Shown: positions 27,230 to 35,248, counted from the stretch's first letter. The stretch: DNA of 46,714 bases from an uncultured Lachnospiraceae bacterium (GCA_949076555.1 CARUOB010000004.1:53466-100179); one strand, 5' to 3'. Notes: generated by a model not told the origin, from the letters alone. Made by a program: numbers and translations.

Positions 27230-27258
27230 ATTCTACCATGGCGAAAAAGTTTACGCAA
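27230..27258 (-). promoter_or_regulatory. Promoter of the LacI-epimerase genes
   Basis: Read on the minus strand: TTGCGT (27258-27253), 17-base spacer, TAGAAT (27235-27230). The -35 lies inside the operator palindrome, which suggests autoregulation. Confidence 0.65.
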
Positions 27259-27271
27259 ACGTTTGGGTAAA
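27250..27271. promoter_or_regulatory. LacI-type operator palindrome
   Basis: A 22-bp near-perfect palindrome with core CAAACGTTTG (27256-27265) and outer arms TTTAC/GTAAA; only one pair is mismatched. It has the AAACGTTT centre common to LacI-family operators. Confidence 0.8.
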
Positions 27272-27308
27272 TAATGCAAACATAGGAATGGGAAAGAAAA
27301 TTTGAGTG

Positions 27309-27317
27309 TGCTATGAT
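27309..27317 (+). promoter_or_regulatory. Extended -10 of the pfk-fba operon
   Basis: TG-C-TATGAT (27309-27317) is a TGnTATAAT-type extended -10. No good -35 stands 17 bases upstream, which is acceptable for this class. Confidence 0.55.
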
Positions 27318-27352
27318 GAACACAGAACAGAGAGAGGAGCAAGGTGATTGAT

Positions 27353-28543
27353 ATGGCTGGGAATTTACTGGTAGTACATGGCGGCGGGCCGACGGCTGTT
27401 TTGAACGCATCTTTATACGGAGTGATCAGACAGGCGCAGGCCGAGAAGGAAGTGGATAAGATTTACGGAGCGATCGGGGGTTCTGAGGCTATACTTGCCG
27501 AAAATTTTTTGGATATGGGCAACATGCCGGACGAGAAGATTGAGCTGCTCCTGCAAACCCCGGGCACGGCCATCGGCTCTTCGCGATTTCCGCTGGAACA
27601 GGAGCAGTACGAGGCAATGGTTTCCATCCTGAAAAAACACGATATACGTTACGTGCTGTTTAACGGCGGAAACGGTACGATGGATACTTGCGGCAAGGTC
27701 AGCCGGGTTTGTGAGAAAGAGGGGATTTTTGTCGTAGGGATTCCCAAAACGATGGATAACGATATTTCCATTATTGACCACGCGCCGGGATTTCCGAGTG
27801 CGGCGAAATACATCGCTACCGTGACGAAGGAAGTGGGCGCGGATGTGAAGTCCCTGCCTATCCATGTCTGTATCATAGAGGCCATGGGGAGAAATGCTGG
27901 ATGGATTACGGCTGCGTCCGCTCTGGCAAGAAAGAATCCCGGCGACGCCCCGCACTTAATTTATCTCCCGGAAAGAAATTTTTGCGAGGAAGAGTTTTTA
28001 GAGGACGTGAAGAAACTGTATGACGAGCTTGGCGGGGTAGTAGTCGTGGTGAGCGAGGGTCTTCGCAACGAAAAGGGAGAATCGATTGTGCCGCCGATCT
28101 TTCAGACGGACAGGGCGATTTACTATGGGGACGTAGGCGCTTATCTTGCGGAACTGGTGATTAAGAAGCTGGGAATCAAGGCAAGAAGTGAAAAACCCGG
28201 ACTCTGTGGGAGAGTTTCCATGCTTCTCCAGTCCAAGGTGGATCGGGAAGAAGCGATTTTGGCGGGCAGGGAAGCGGTAAAGGCGGCCGTTTCTCAAAAG
28301 ACGGGCGTCATGGTCGGAATCCTGAGAAAAGAAGGGGAAGCGTATGCGGTAGAGATGCCTCTCATTCCGGTTGAGGAGGTAATGCTCCATGAAAGAGTGA
28401 TCCCCGAGGAATATATCAATGAGAGAGGAAACGATATCACGGAATCGTTTGTACAGTGGTGCAGACCGTTAATCGACGGAGATCTGCCGGAAATGGTAAG
28501 TTTTAAGGATGATGTAGAGCGGAAGCTGAAAAGCAGAATATAA
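27353..28543 (+). CDS. 6-phosphofructokinase family enzyme (PPi/ATP type uncertain)
   Basis: This PfkA-superfamily enzyme has about 396 residues and is expected to phosphorylate fructose-6-phosphate or a related ketose phosphate. The start is ATG 27353 (AAGGTG upstream) or GTG 27344 (AGAGGAG upstream); both are possible. The nucleotide loop VVHGGGPTAVLNASL, the substrate motif IPKTMDNDI with Lys (a PPi-enzyme trait where ATP enzymes have Gly) and EAMGRNAGWI are present. Where most members have GGDG or GGDD, this reads NGGNGTMDT, with Asn in place of the phosphate-donor-binding Asp. It is the first gene of the LacI-controlled operon. The phosphate donor cannot be decided from sequence. Confidence 0.85.
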   Translation: MAGNLLVVHGGGPTAVLNASLYGVIRQAQAEKEVDKIYGAIGGSEAILAENFLDMGNMPDEKIELLLQTPGTAIGSSRFPLEQEQYEAMVSILKKHDIRYVLFNGGNGTMDTCGKVSRVCEKEGIFVVGIPKTMDNDISIIDHAPGFPSAAKYIATVTKEVGADVKSLPIHVCIIEAMGRNAGWITAASALARKNPGDAPHLIYLPERNFCEEEFLEDVKKLYDELGGVVVVVSEGLRNEKGESIVPPIFQTDRAIYYGDVGAYLAELVIKKLGIKARSEKPGLCGRVSMLLQSKVDREEAILAGREAVKAAVSQKTGVMVGILRKEGEAYAVEMPLIPVEEVMLHERVIPEEYINERGNDITESFVQWCRPLIDGDLPEMVSFKDDVERKLKSRI

Positions 28544-28554
28544 GGAGGGAACAG

Positions 28555-29391
28555 ATGAAACATATTTATCTGAACTTGAAGCGGTTTGATATTCCAAAGG
28601 AAGAGGGAGGTGTTAACAGCATTGCACCCGTGTCGGAGTGGGGCGCCTACATCGTAGAGCGCACGAAAGACGCGCTGCAAAAATATGGGGAGGAGGAAGC
28701 AGAGTTTGTCATGTATCTGCCGGAAGCGCATCTGATTGCAGCGGCAGGGGCTTTGGGGGACAGCGCAAACATTGCCATCGGTTCTCAGGGGATTCACCGC
28801 GAGGATGTCAGCAAAGGCGGCAATTTTGGGGCATTTACCACCAACAGAACAGGAAAGGCAGTGAAGGCATTAGGGTGTGCCAGTACCCTGATCGGCCACT
28901 GCGAGGAGAGAAAGGACAAGGCAGGCATTCTTGCGGAAGCCGGAGTGACGGACACGGATGCGGTAAACAGGATTCTGAATCAGGAAGTGAAGGCCGCCGT
29001 CTCCGCAGGACTTACCGTTTTGTACTGCATCGGGGAGAACGACACGGAACTTGACAGATGGCAGGAGGTACTCGGAAAGCAGCTTGAAATCGGACTCAAG
29101 GATGTGGATACATCCAAGGTGGCCATCGCTTATGAGCCTATATGGTCTATCGGACCGGGAAAGACGCCCGCAGGCAAGGAGTATATCCAAAAGATTGCGA
29201 GATTCGTGAAGGAGCGCACGGGCGGACTTCCGGTAGCCTACGGCGGCGGTCTGAAGGTGGATAATGCGGCTATGCTTGCATCCATACCGGAGATTGACGG
29301 CGGCTTGATTGCGCTTACGAGATTTCAGGGTGAAATCGGATTTTATCCTGACGAGTATCTGGAAATTATCCGCACTTATATGGGTCATTAG
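28555..29391 (+). CDS. Triosephosphate isomerase homologue
   Basis: This TIM-barrel protein of the triosephosphate isomerase family, 278 residues, is slightly longer than the usual 250. The catalytic residues are present: K9 in YLNLKRF, H115 in TLIGHCEER and E194 in IAYEPIWSIGPGKTPAG. The His motif is GHCEER rather than the near-universal GHSERR, and the first motif is NLKRF instead of NWKMN, so it is a divergent paralogue. It should interconvert dihydroxyacetone phosphate and glyceraldehyde-3-phosphate or a close analogue. It lies 11 bases after the kinase gene and is likely the lower-pathway enzyme dedicated to this operon. Confidence 0.85.
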   Translation: MKHIYLNLKRFDIPKEEGGVNSIAPVSEWGAYIVERTKDALQKYGEEEAEFVMYLPEAHLIAAAGALGDSANIAIGSQGIHREDVSKGGNFGAFTTNRTGKAVKALGCASTLIGHCEERKDKAGILAEAGVTDTDAVNRILNQEVKAAVSAGLTVLYCIGENDTELDRWQEVLGKQLEIGLKDVDTSKVAIAYEPIWSIGPGKTPAGKEYIQKIARFVKERTGGLPVAYGGGLKVDNAAMLASIPEIDGGLIALTRFQGEIGFYPDEYLEIIRTYMGH

Positions 29392-29400
29392 CGTGAAAAA

Positions 29401-29590
29401 CGCGAGAAGAACTTCTAAAGTTCAGCAGCAGAGGCTGCTTCACTAAGAAGTTCTAAGTCTCGCGTAGGAGAATGCCTAAAAAGCGGCATTCTCCGGGACG
29501 AACTTGTTCGTCCGTGGATTTTGAGATTCCGCAAAGCGGAATCATGAAGGTTAGAGTGGAAACTAACATGGCGCCGGGAAAAAGCGGCGC
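29401..29590. repeat. Array of six consecutive hairpins
   Basis: The 215-base gap between the TPI-like and LarA-like genes is packed with palindromes: 29401-29464 (arms CGCGAGA/TCTCGCG, AGAACTTCT/AGAAGTTCT and AGCAGC/GCTGCT nested), 29467-29494 (GGAGAATGCC/GGCATTCTCC), 29496-29513 (GGACGAAC/GTTCGTCC), 29525-29543 (GATTCCGC/GCGGAATC), 29550-29567 (GTTAG/CTAAC) and 29571-29590 (GCGCCG/CGGCGC). None has a T tract. The array is not a CRISPR: the stems differ from one another and there are no spacers. Confidence 0.85.
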
Positions 29591-29606
29591 AGAAACGGAG
29601 TAAGAT

Positions 29607-31058
29607 ATGAGATTAGAATTTGAATACGGACAGGGTACTATGGCGGCAAATCTGCCGGATGATACGGAGGTGTTTATCCCGGGGGAGACGGTTCCCGACC
29701 CGCCCTATATACCGGAGGAGGAACTGGAAGCAAAGACATTGGAATCCTTGAGAAACCCCATGGGGATGGAGCCGCTTTCAAAACTGGCCAGGAAGGGTTC
29801 GAAGGTGACGATCGTATTTCCTGACAGGGTGAAGGGCGGTGAGCAGCCCACTTCCCACAGGAAGGTTTCCATCAAACTGATTCTGCAGGAATTATATGCG
29901 GCAGGTGTTGAGAAGAAGGACATTCTTTTGATCTGTTCCAACGGACTGCACAGAAAGAATACGGAGCAGGAGATCAGAGGCGTGCTTGGAGACGAGTTGT
30001 TCAACCAGTTCTGGGGCTGCGGACAGATCATCAACCATGACAGCGAAGACTATGAGCATCTTGTGGATCTGGGAACCACGGACAGGGGAGACCCGGTTCT
30101 CATGAATAAATATGTGTACGACAGTGATGTGGCCATCCTGATCGGTCATACACAGGGTAACCCCTACGGCGGCTATTCGGGCGGCTATAAACATTGTGCG
30201 ACCGGAATCACGCACTGGCGGTCTATTGCATCCCATCATGTGCCGAAGGTTATGCACCGGGAAGATTTCGTGCCGGTCAGCGGACATTCTCTCATGAGAA
30301 CGAAGTTTGACGAGATTGGCCAGCACATGGAAAAGTGTATGGGAAAGAAATTTTTCTGCTGTGACGCGGTATTGGACACCTCTTCCAGACAGATCGCCAT
30401 TTTCAGCGGTTATGCCGGGGAAATGCAGCCTGCGTCATGGAAAGTTGCAGACAAAAGAACGTATGTCCCTTTTGCGGAGAAGAAGTATGATGTCATGATA
30501 TTCGGTATGCCTCAGTTTTTCCATTACGGAGAGGGCATGGGAACGAATCCGATCATGATGATGCAGGCGCTTTCCGCGCAGGTGATCCGTCATAAGAGAG
30601 TGATGAGCGATCACTGTGTCATTATCTGTTCATCGATCTGTAACGGATATTTTCACGATGAACTGTGGCCTTATTTGAGGGAAATGTACGATATGTTCCA
30701 GTCAGACCGGATGAATACGCTGCCGGACATGAACCGTCTGGGAGAATATTTTGCGACCAACGAAGAGTATATCCGTAAGTACCGCTTTGCCAATGCATTC
30801 CATCCGTTCCACGGATTTTCCATGATTGCCTGCGGACATATAGCGGAGATGAATACATCGGCCATCTACATCTGCGGCGCACAGGAACCCGGCTATGCGA
30901 GAGGCATGGGATTAAAGACAAGGGCGACGATCGAGGAGGCCTTAGAAGACGCAAAGAAAAAATATGTCGGAGAAAATCCGCATATACTTGCACTGCCCCT
31001 CACCTTCAAGAAGAGCGCGGTGCATATGATGATGAAAGACGAAGTGTACAATGGCTGA
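29607..31058 (+). CDS. LarA-family (DUF2088) nickel-pincer-type racemase/epimerase homologue
   Basis: This LarA-superfamily protein, 483 residues, belongs to a family whose founding member is nickel-pincer-dependent lactate racemase. Seen: GLHRKNTEQEIRGVLGDE with H115 (LarA H108 equivalent), GNPYGGYSGGYKHCATGI with K195 (the Lys that holds the pincer cofactor in LarA) and H211 at the spacing of the nickel-ligand His. Ten residues before the Lys, where LarA has its second catalytic His, there is Asn 185. It is somewhat longer than LarA. Being inside a sugar-phosphate operon, it more likely epimerises a sugar acid or related hydroxy compound than lactate. Cofactor genes larB/C/E are not in the window. 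The start is preceded by AACGGAGTAAG. Confidence 0.8.
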   Translation: MRLEFEYGQGTMAANLPDDTEVFIPGETVPDPPYIPEEELEAKTLESLRNPMGMEPLSKLARKGSKVTIVFPDRVKGGEQPTSHRKVSIKLILQELYAAGVEKKDILLICSNGLHRKNTEQEIRGVLGDELFNQFWGCGQIINHDSEDYEHLVDLGTTDRGDPVLMNKYVYDSDVAILIGHTQGNPYGGYSGGYKHCATGITHWRSIASHHVPKVMHREDFVPVSGHSLMRTKFDEIGQHMEKCMGKKFFCCDAVLDTSSRQIAIFSGYAGEMQPASWKVADKRTYVPFAEKKYDVMIFGMPQFFHYGEGMGTNPIMMMQALSAQVIRHKRVMSDHCVIICSSICNGYFHDELWPYLREMYDMFQSDRMNTLPDMNRLGEYFATNEEYIRKYRFANAFHPFHGFSMIACGHIAEMNTSAIYICGAQEPGYARGMGLKTRATIEEALEDAKKKYVGENPHILALPLTFKKSAVHMMMKDEVYNG

Positions 31059-31095
31059 CAGGCTGCATTGGAAAGAGAATGGGAGGTAAAAAAGG

Positions 31096-31914
31096 ATGCA
31101 TGAATATTATTATTATACAAAAGAGGAACTGTTAAAGAGTCCGAAGATCCCGCTTATCGTTATGGAGGACAATGCGGTTGTGTTCCAGTCCATGGCGCAG
31201 GAGATGGCGGATGAGATCGAGCGCAAAAACGAAGCGGGAGAGAAAACCGTATTTATCTGTCCGGTAGGGCCTGTGGGGCAGTACCCGTATTTCGTGGATC
31301 TTGTCAACAGCAGGAATATTGATCTGAAAAATGTCTGGTTTATTAATATGGATGAATATCTGACAGATGAGAAAAAGTGGATTCCCAAAGAGCACAGGCT
31401 GAGTTTCCGCGGTTTCATGGACAGAGTAGTCTATACGAAGATCAAACCGGAATTGGTGATGCCGGAAAGCCAGAGAGTTTTTCCTGACCCCGAAAATATA
31501 AATTATATCCCGGAACTGATTGAAAAATTGGGCGGCGTGGATATTGCGTTTGGCGGCATCGGGATCAATGGCCATGTGGCATTCAATGAGCCGCAGGATG
31601 AGCTGACAGGGGAAGAGTTCCTGGAACTGAAAACGAGAGTGCTTGACATTTCGAAGGAGACCCGGGCGGTCAACTCGATCGGTGACTTAAACGGCGCGTT
31701 AGATGACATGCCCCATTACTGTGTCACCATTGGCATCAATGAAATATCTCATGCGCGGAAAATCCGCCTTGGCTGCTTTAGAGACTGGCACAGGAGCGTG
31801 GTGCGCCATGCGGCTTACGGCGATCCGACAGCGCATTTCCCGGTAAGCCTTTTGCAGAGCCATCCGGATATCAACATAAAATTTACCGAGTTTGTGGCAA
31901 ATCTTCCGGAGTAA
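31096..31914 (+). CDS. NagB-like sugar isomerase, non-canonical active site
   Basis: This homologue of glucosamine-6-phosphate deaminase/isomerase has 272 residues; ATG 31096 lies behind GGGAGGTAAAAAAGG. D86 in FINMDEYLTD matches the NagB catalytic Asp 72. The signature loop reads GIGINGHVAFNEP: the His (H160) and Glu are kept but Asp 141 is replaced by Asn 158. At the phosphate/active-site Lys 208 region the sequence is FRDWHRSVVRHAA, with His 232 in place of Lys. The fold and C-terminal FPVSLLQSHPD remain NagB-like. It may isomerise a different phosphosugar, act on a related amino sugar, or have lost deaminase activity. It precedes nagA in the operon. Confidence 0.83.
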   Translation: MHEYYYYTKEELLKSPKIPLIVMEDNAVVFQSMAQEMADEIERKNEAGEKTVFICPVGPVGQYPYFVDLVNSRNIDLKNVWFINMDEYLTDEKKWIPKEHRLSFRGFMDRVVYTKIKPELVMPESQRVFPDPENINYIPELIEKLGGVDIAFGGIGINGHVAFNEPQDELTGEEFLELKTRVLDISKETRAVNSIGDLNGALDDMPHYCVTIGINEISHARKIRLGCFRDWHRSVVRHAAYGDPTAHFPVSLLQSHPDINIKFTEFVANLPE

Positions 31915-31951
31915 GGATTGGGAGACGATTAAAACTGAAATTTTCAATCGC

Positions 31952-32016
31952 GAGATTTGTGCCTGCGCGTTGCTTGACACAAACTCGTAATGCGCAAAGA
32001 GCAGCGCAGAAATGGA
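31952..32016 (+). promoter_or_regulatory. Pseudoknot-type leader element before nagA (copy 1)
   Basis: The stem GAG(A)TTTGTG (31952-31961) pairs with CACAAACTC (31978-31986). The loop segment GCGTTGC (31967-31973) can pair with GCAGCGC (32001-32007), just before the AGAAATGGAGG ribosome binding site. The same layout with compensatory changes occurs at 36077-36136. Function unknown; a translational switch is possible. Confidence 0.6.
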
Positions 32017-32023
32017 GGAAAAG

Positions 32024-33172
32024 ATGGAGCAATATATTGTAAACGGAAATGTGTTTATAGACGGCGCGTTTCAGGAGAAGACAATCGAAGTGGCAGACGG
32101 ATGTCTGCACATTCTCCCGGCGGACGCTGCGGTAAAAGACGGGGCGAAGGTATATGACGCCAAAGGGAAAAAAGTCGTACCGGGCTTTATTGACCTGCAT
32201 ACGCACGGGGCAATGGGCGTTGACGTGAATGCAGCGACCGCGGAGGAGCTGGGAAAGATCGGGCATTTCATGGCGACGCAGGGAACCACATCCTGGCTCT
32301 GTTCCGTGCTTACGGATACGAAGGAACAGACGCTCTGGTGTATCGACGAGTTTAAAAAGCACAGGGAAATGGAATGTGATGACGCCAATCTGCTGGGAAT
32401 CCATCTGGAGGGCCCCTTTTTGGCAAAAGAGTACAAGGGAGCTATGCCGGAACATCTGCTGCGCGATGCGGACGTCGATCTTTTGAAGGAATATCAGGAT
32501 GCGGCGGAAGGCAGTATACGGTATCTGACGGTATCTCCGGAGATCGACGGCATTGTGGACGCCATACCCGGATTTAAGGAGCAGGGGGTCGTGGTGGCAA
32601 TCGGCCATTCAGGGGCGGATTATGATACTTCCATGAAAGCCATTGAGAACGGCGCCGCATCCTGCACGCACACTTTTAATGCGATGAAACTGCTGCATCA
32701 GCATTTCCCCGCGATCATGGGCGCTGCGCTCGAATCGGATATTTACTGCGAGGCAATCTGTGACGGACGGCATCTTCATCCGGCCGTGGTTCGTCTGTTA
32801 CTCAAAGTAAAGGGAATTGATAAAGTGGTGGCGGTGACGGATTCTATTATGGCTGCGGGACTGCCGGACGGCAATTATAAGCTCGGCGTCAACGATGTGG
32901 TTGTGGAAGACGGGGATGCCAAGCTCGCCTCCAATGGCGTGCGGGCAGGAAGCACCTTGACGACAGGACAGGCTTTTAAAAACATTCTTGCCTTTACCGG
33001 ACGCCCGGCTGAGGAAGTGTTAAAGCTCTTGACGGAGAATCCGGCAAAACTGATCGGTGTTTTTGATAAGAAGGGTTCCATCGCCGAAGGCAAAGACGCT
33101 GACCTTGTGATTCTGGACGAGGATAATAATGTAATCGATACGTTTGTAATGGGCAGACAGATCAGCAGATGA
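32024..33172 (+). CDS. nagA: N-acetylglucosamine-6-phosphate deacetylase
   Basis: This amidohydrolase, 382 residues, removes acetate from N-acetylglucosamine-6-phosphate or a close analogue. The start ATG 32024 follows GGAGGAAAAG; the in-frame ATG at 32012 overlaps the binding site itself. Motifs: GFIDLHTHGAMG, LGIHLEGPFLAKEYKGAMP with the metal Glu, VAIGHSGADYDTS and CTHTFNAMKLLH with metal His residues, CDGRHLHPAVV, and the catalytic Asp in VAVTDSIMAAG. All are intact. It acts in the cytoplasm, before the NagB-like step. GlcNAc-6-phosphate could come from the NagE-type PTS at 18027, though that operon is separately regulated. Confidence 0.92.
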   Translation: MEQYIVNGNVFIDGAFQEKTIEVADGCLHILPADAAVKDGAKVYDAKGKKVVPGFIDLHTHGAMGVDVNAATAEELGKIGHFMATQGTTSWLCSVLTDTKEQTLWCIDEFKKHREMECDDANLLGIHLEGPFLAKEYKGAMPEHLLRDADVDLLKEYQDAAEGSIRYLTVSPEIDGIVDAIPGFKEQGVVVAIGHSGADYDTSMKAIENGAASCTHTFNAMKLLHQHFPAIMGAALESDIYCEAICDGRHLHPAVVRLLLKVKGIDKVVAVTDSIMAAGLPDGNYKLGVNDVVVEDGDAKLASNGVRAGSTLTTGQAFKNILAFTGRPAEEVLKLLTENPAKLIGVFDKKGSIAEGKDADLVILDEDNNVIDTFVMGRQISR

Positions 33173-33185
33173 AAGGAGAAAAAAT

Positions 33186-34343
33186 ATGGCATTAGTACCT
33201 TTGAGACCTTTGTTGGAAGCGACGGACAAATATCATTTTGCCCAGGGGGCTTTTAACGTAAACGCGGTGGCGCAGGCAAAAGCAGTGATTGAAGTGCATG
33301 AGATGTTCCGCTCGGCGGCCATTTTACAGGGCGCCGATCTGGCGAACGGATTCATGGGCGGCAGAACGGATTTTATGAATGCCACACTGGAGGATAAAAA
33401 AGCGGGCGCAAAAAATATTGCGGACGCCGTGAAAAAATACGGGACGGATTCCCCCATACCGGTAGTGCTTCATCTGGATCACGGCAAGAATTTTGATTCT
33501 GTGAAGGCGGCAGTGGAAGGAGGATATACATCTGTCATGATTGACGGGTCTTCCCTTCCTTTTGATGAAAATGTGGAGCTGACGAGAGAGGTTGTTAAAT
33601 ACGCGCACGAAAGAGGCATCACGGTAGAGGGAGAGCTTGGCGTATTGGCGGGCGTGGAAGATCATGTGTTTTCCGCCTCCTCCACCTATACAAATCCTCT
33701 CAATGCGGTAGAATTTTTCCGCAAGACGAAAGTGGACTGTCTCGCGATTTCTTATGGCACCATGCATGGCCCTTCCAAGGGGAAAGATGTGAAGCTGAGG
33801 AAGGAAATTGCCATCGCGATCAAAGAGTGCATGAACCACGAAAACATTTTCGGCGTACTGGTATCTCATGGCTCCTCTACGGTTCCCAAATATATTGTGG
33901 ATGAGATTAACGGGCTTGGCGGTGACGTGCAGAATGCCTATGGAATCTCCGTGGACGAATTAAAGCAGGCGATTCCCTGCGGCATTGGGAAGATCAACGT
34001 GGATACGGACATCCGTCTCGCGGTGACAAGAAATATGAAAGAGTTTTTCGCGAAGAATCCGGCGAAACAAAGCAGTTCGTCCATCGGACCGATCTATGAA
34101 CTTCTGGAAAAGAATAAGACACAGGTAGACCCCAGAGTGTTCCTGACACCCATCATGGAGACGCTCATGAAGGGCATAGTGCCTGACGACGATGTGGCGG
34201 CGATCACAGGCTGTATAGAAGCCGGTGTGAAAGAAGTGGTCGGCACCCTGATTGTACAGTTTGGTTCCGTAGGGAAAGCGCCTTTGGTAGAGCAGGTGAC
34301 GCTTGACGAGATGGCAGAGCGGTATAAAAAGGCCGGTATTTAG
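33186..34343 (+). CDS. fba: Class II fructose-bisphosphate aldolase
   Basis: This zinc-dependent class II aldolase, 385 residues, cleaves fructose-1,6-bisphosphate (or tagatose-bisphosphate) to two triose phosphates. ATG 33186 is preceded by GAAAGGAGAA. The metal and substrate motifs are VVLHLDHGKNFDSVKAA, VEGELGVLAGVED, AISYGTMHGPSKG, VLVSHGSSTV and GKINVDTDIRLAVTRN. At 385 residues it is longer than the 285-residue GatY/KbaY type and resembles longer class II enzymes. It is the last gene of the LacI-controlled operon and supplies the substrate of the TPI-like protein. Whether it prefers fructose or another ketose bisphosphate cannot be read here. Confidence 0.9.
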   Translation: MALVPLRPLLEATDKYHFAQGAFNVNAVAQAKAVIEVHEMFRSAAILQGADLANGFMGGRTDFMNATLEDKKAGAKNIADAVKKYGTDSPIPVVLHLDHGKNFDSVKAAVEGGYTSVMIDGSSLPFDENVELTREVVKYAHERGITVEGELGVLAGVEDHVFSASSTYTNPLNAVEFFRKTKVDCLAISYGTMHGPSKGKDVKLRKEIAIAIKECMNHENIFGVLVSHGSSTVPKYIVDEINGLGGDVQNAYGISVDELKQAIPCGIGKINVDTDIRLAVTRNMKEFFAKNPAKQSSSSIGPIYELLEKNKTQVDPRVFLTPIMETLMKGIVPDDDVAAITGCIEAGVKEVVGTLIVQFGSVGKAPLVEQVTLDEMAERYKKAGI

Positions 34344-34417
34344 TAAGCGCGGACGGGGTCCGGGGATTTGGGAAACGGTATGAAAAAAAATCATACTATC
34401 TGAATGGCAGGATTCGT

Positions 34418-34439
34418 AATATAATGTAACTATTATATT
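34418..34439. promoter_or_regulatory. Palindrome overlapping a possible -10 before the ABC operon
   Basis: AATATAAT (34418-34425) and ATTATATT (34432-34439) form a perfect 8-bp inverted repeat spaced by 6 bases. TATAAT at 34420-34425 could be the -10 of the downstream operon; no good -35 is seen, so activator dependence is possible. Confidence 0.45.
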
Positions 34440-34468
34440 CGTAAAGAAAAAAAGAAAGGAAGACTGCT

Positions 34469-35248
34469 ATGAAAGAAAAAAACAAAGGTAGTAAGATTCC
34501 AAGCAAAGTGTGGCTGCTGATTTCGTTTGCGACAGCTATGGTTTTATGGTATTTACTGTCCCTGAACCCCAAAACAGCGCGGAGTTTTCCAAATGTCCTG
34601 GTGACGCTCCAGTCTGTGAAGACAATGCTTGAGAGGGGCGTGTTCTGGACTGACATCCAGAGCAGCCTGATTTCCGTCAGTGCCGGTTTCGTGTTAGGAT
34701 TTGTACTTTCTCTTCCGACGGCAATTCTGATGGCGTGGTACCGTCCCGTGAGAAACATTATCGAACCATGGATTCAGTTTGTCAGGAATATCCCGCCGCT
34801 GGCTTATGTGCCGTTAGTGGTTATTTCTGCAGGCGTAGGAAGAAAGCCGCAGATTATTGTCATCACGATCGCTACTTTTCTCATTATGACAATCACCATT
34901 TATCAGGGCGTTATCAACATCGATGAAACGCTGATAAAGGCTGCCCGGGTGCTTGGCGCCACGGACAAAGACATCTTTTTGCAGGTAATTGCCCCCGCCA
35001 CGCTTCCGTTCATCATGACGGCGGTACGGCTTGGCGCATCCGTTGCGCTGACGACGCTGATCGCGGCAGAATCTACAGGCGCGAGCGCAGGTCTGGGAAT
35101 GCGTATCCGTTCCCTAAACAACAGTTTCGAGTCTGAGCCGATGCTGCTGTATATCATTATAATTGGTATTATTGGCATTACCGTGGAAAAAGTGATTAAA
35201 ATATTAGAAAGGAAGCTGACGGGATGGCAGGAGAAAAGAGAAATATAA
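34469..35248 (+). CDS. SsuC/TauC-type ABC transporter permease
   Basis: This membrane permease of the nitrate/sulfonate/taurine ABC importer family, 259 residues, starts at ATG 34469 behind GAAAGGAAGAC. It has about six membrane segments (first near residues 12-30). The EAA loop that contacts the ATPase is LIKAARVLGATDKDIFLQVI. The motif VRNIPPLAYVPLVVI is typical of the SsuC/TauC group. Its end overlaps the ATPase gene by 25 bases. The substrate in this family can be taurine, alkanesulfonates, thiamine precursors or others; the TauE/SafE gene downstream hints at a sulfonate. Confidence 0.9.
   Translation: MKEKNKGSKIPSKVWLLISFATAMVLWYLLSLNPKTARSFPNVLVTLQSVKTMLERGVFWTDIQSSLISVSAGFVLGFVLSLPTAILMAWYRPVRNIIEPWIQFVRNIPPLAYVPLVVISAGVGRKPQIIVITIATFLIMTITIYQGVINIDETLIKAARVLGATDKDIFLQVIAPATLPFIMTAVRLGASVALTTLIAAESTGASAGLGMRIRSLNNSFESEPMLLYIIIIGIIGITVEKVIKILERKLTGWQEKREI

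Noticed and set aside
29401..29590. CRISPR-like array
   Set aside because: The palindromes differ in sequence and length and there are no regular spacers or cas genes.
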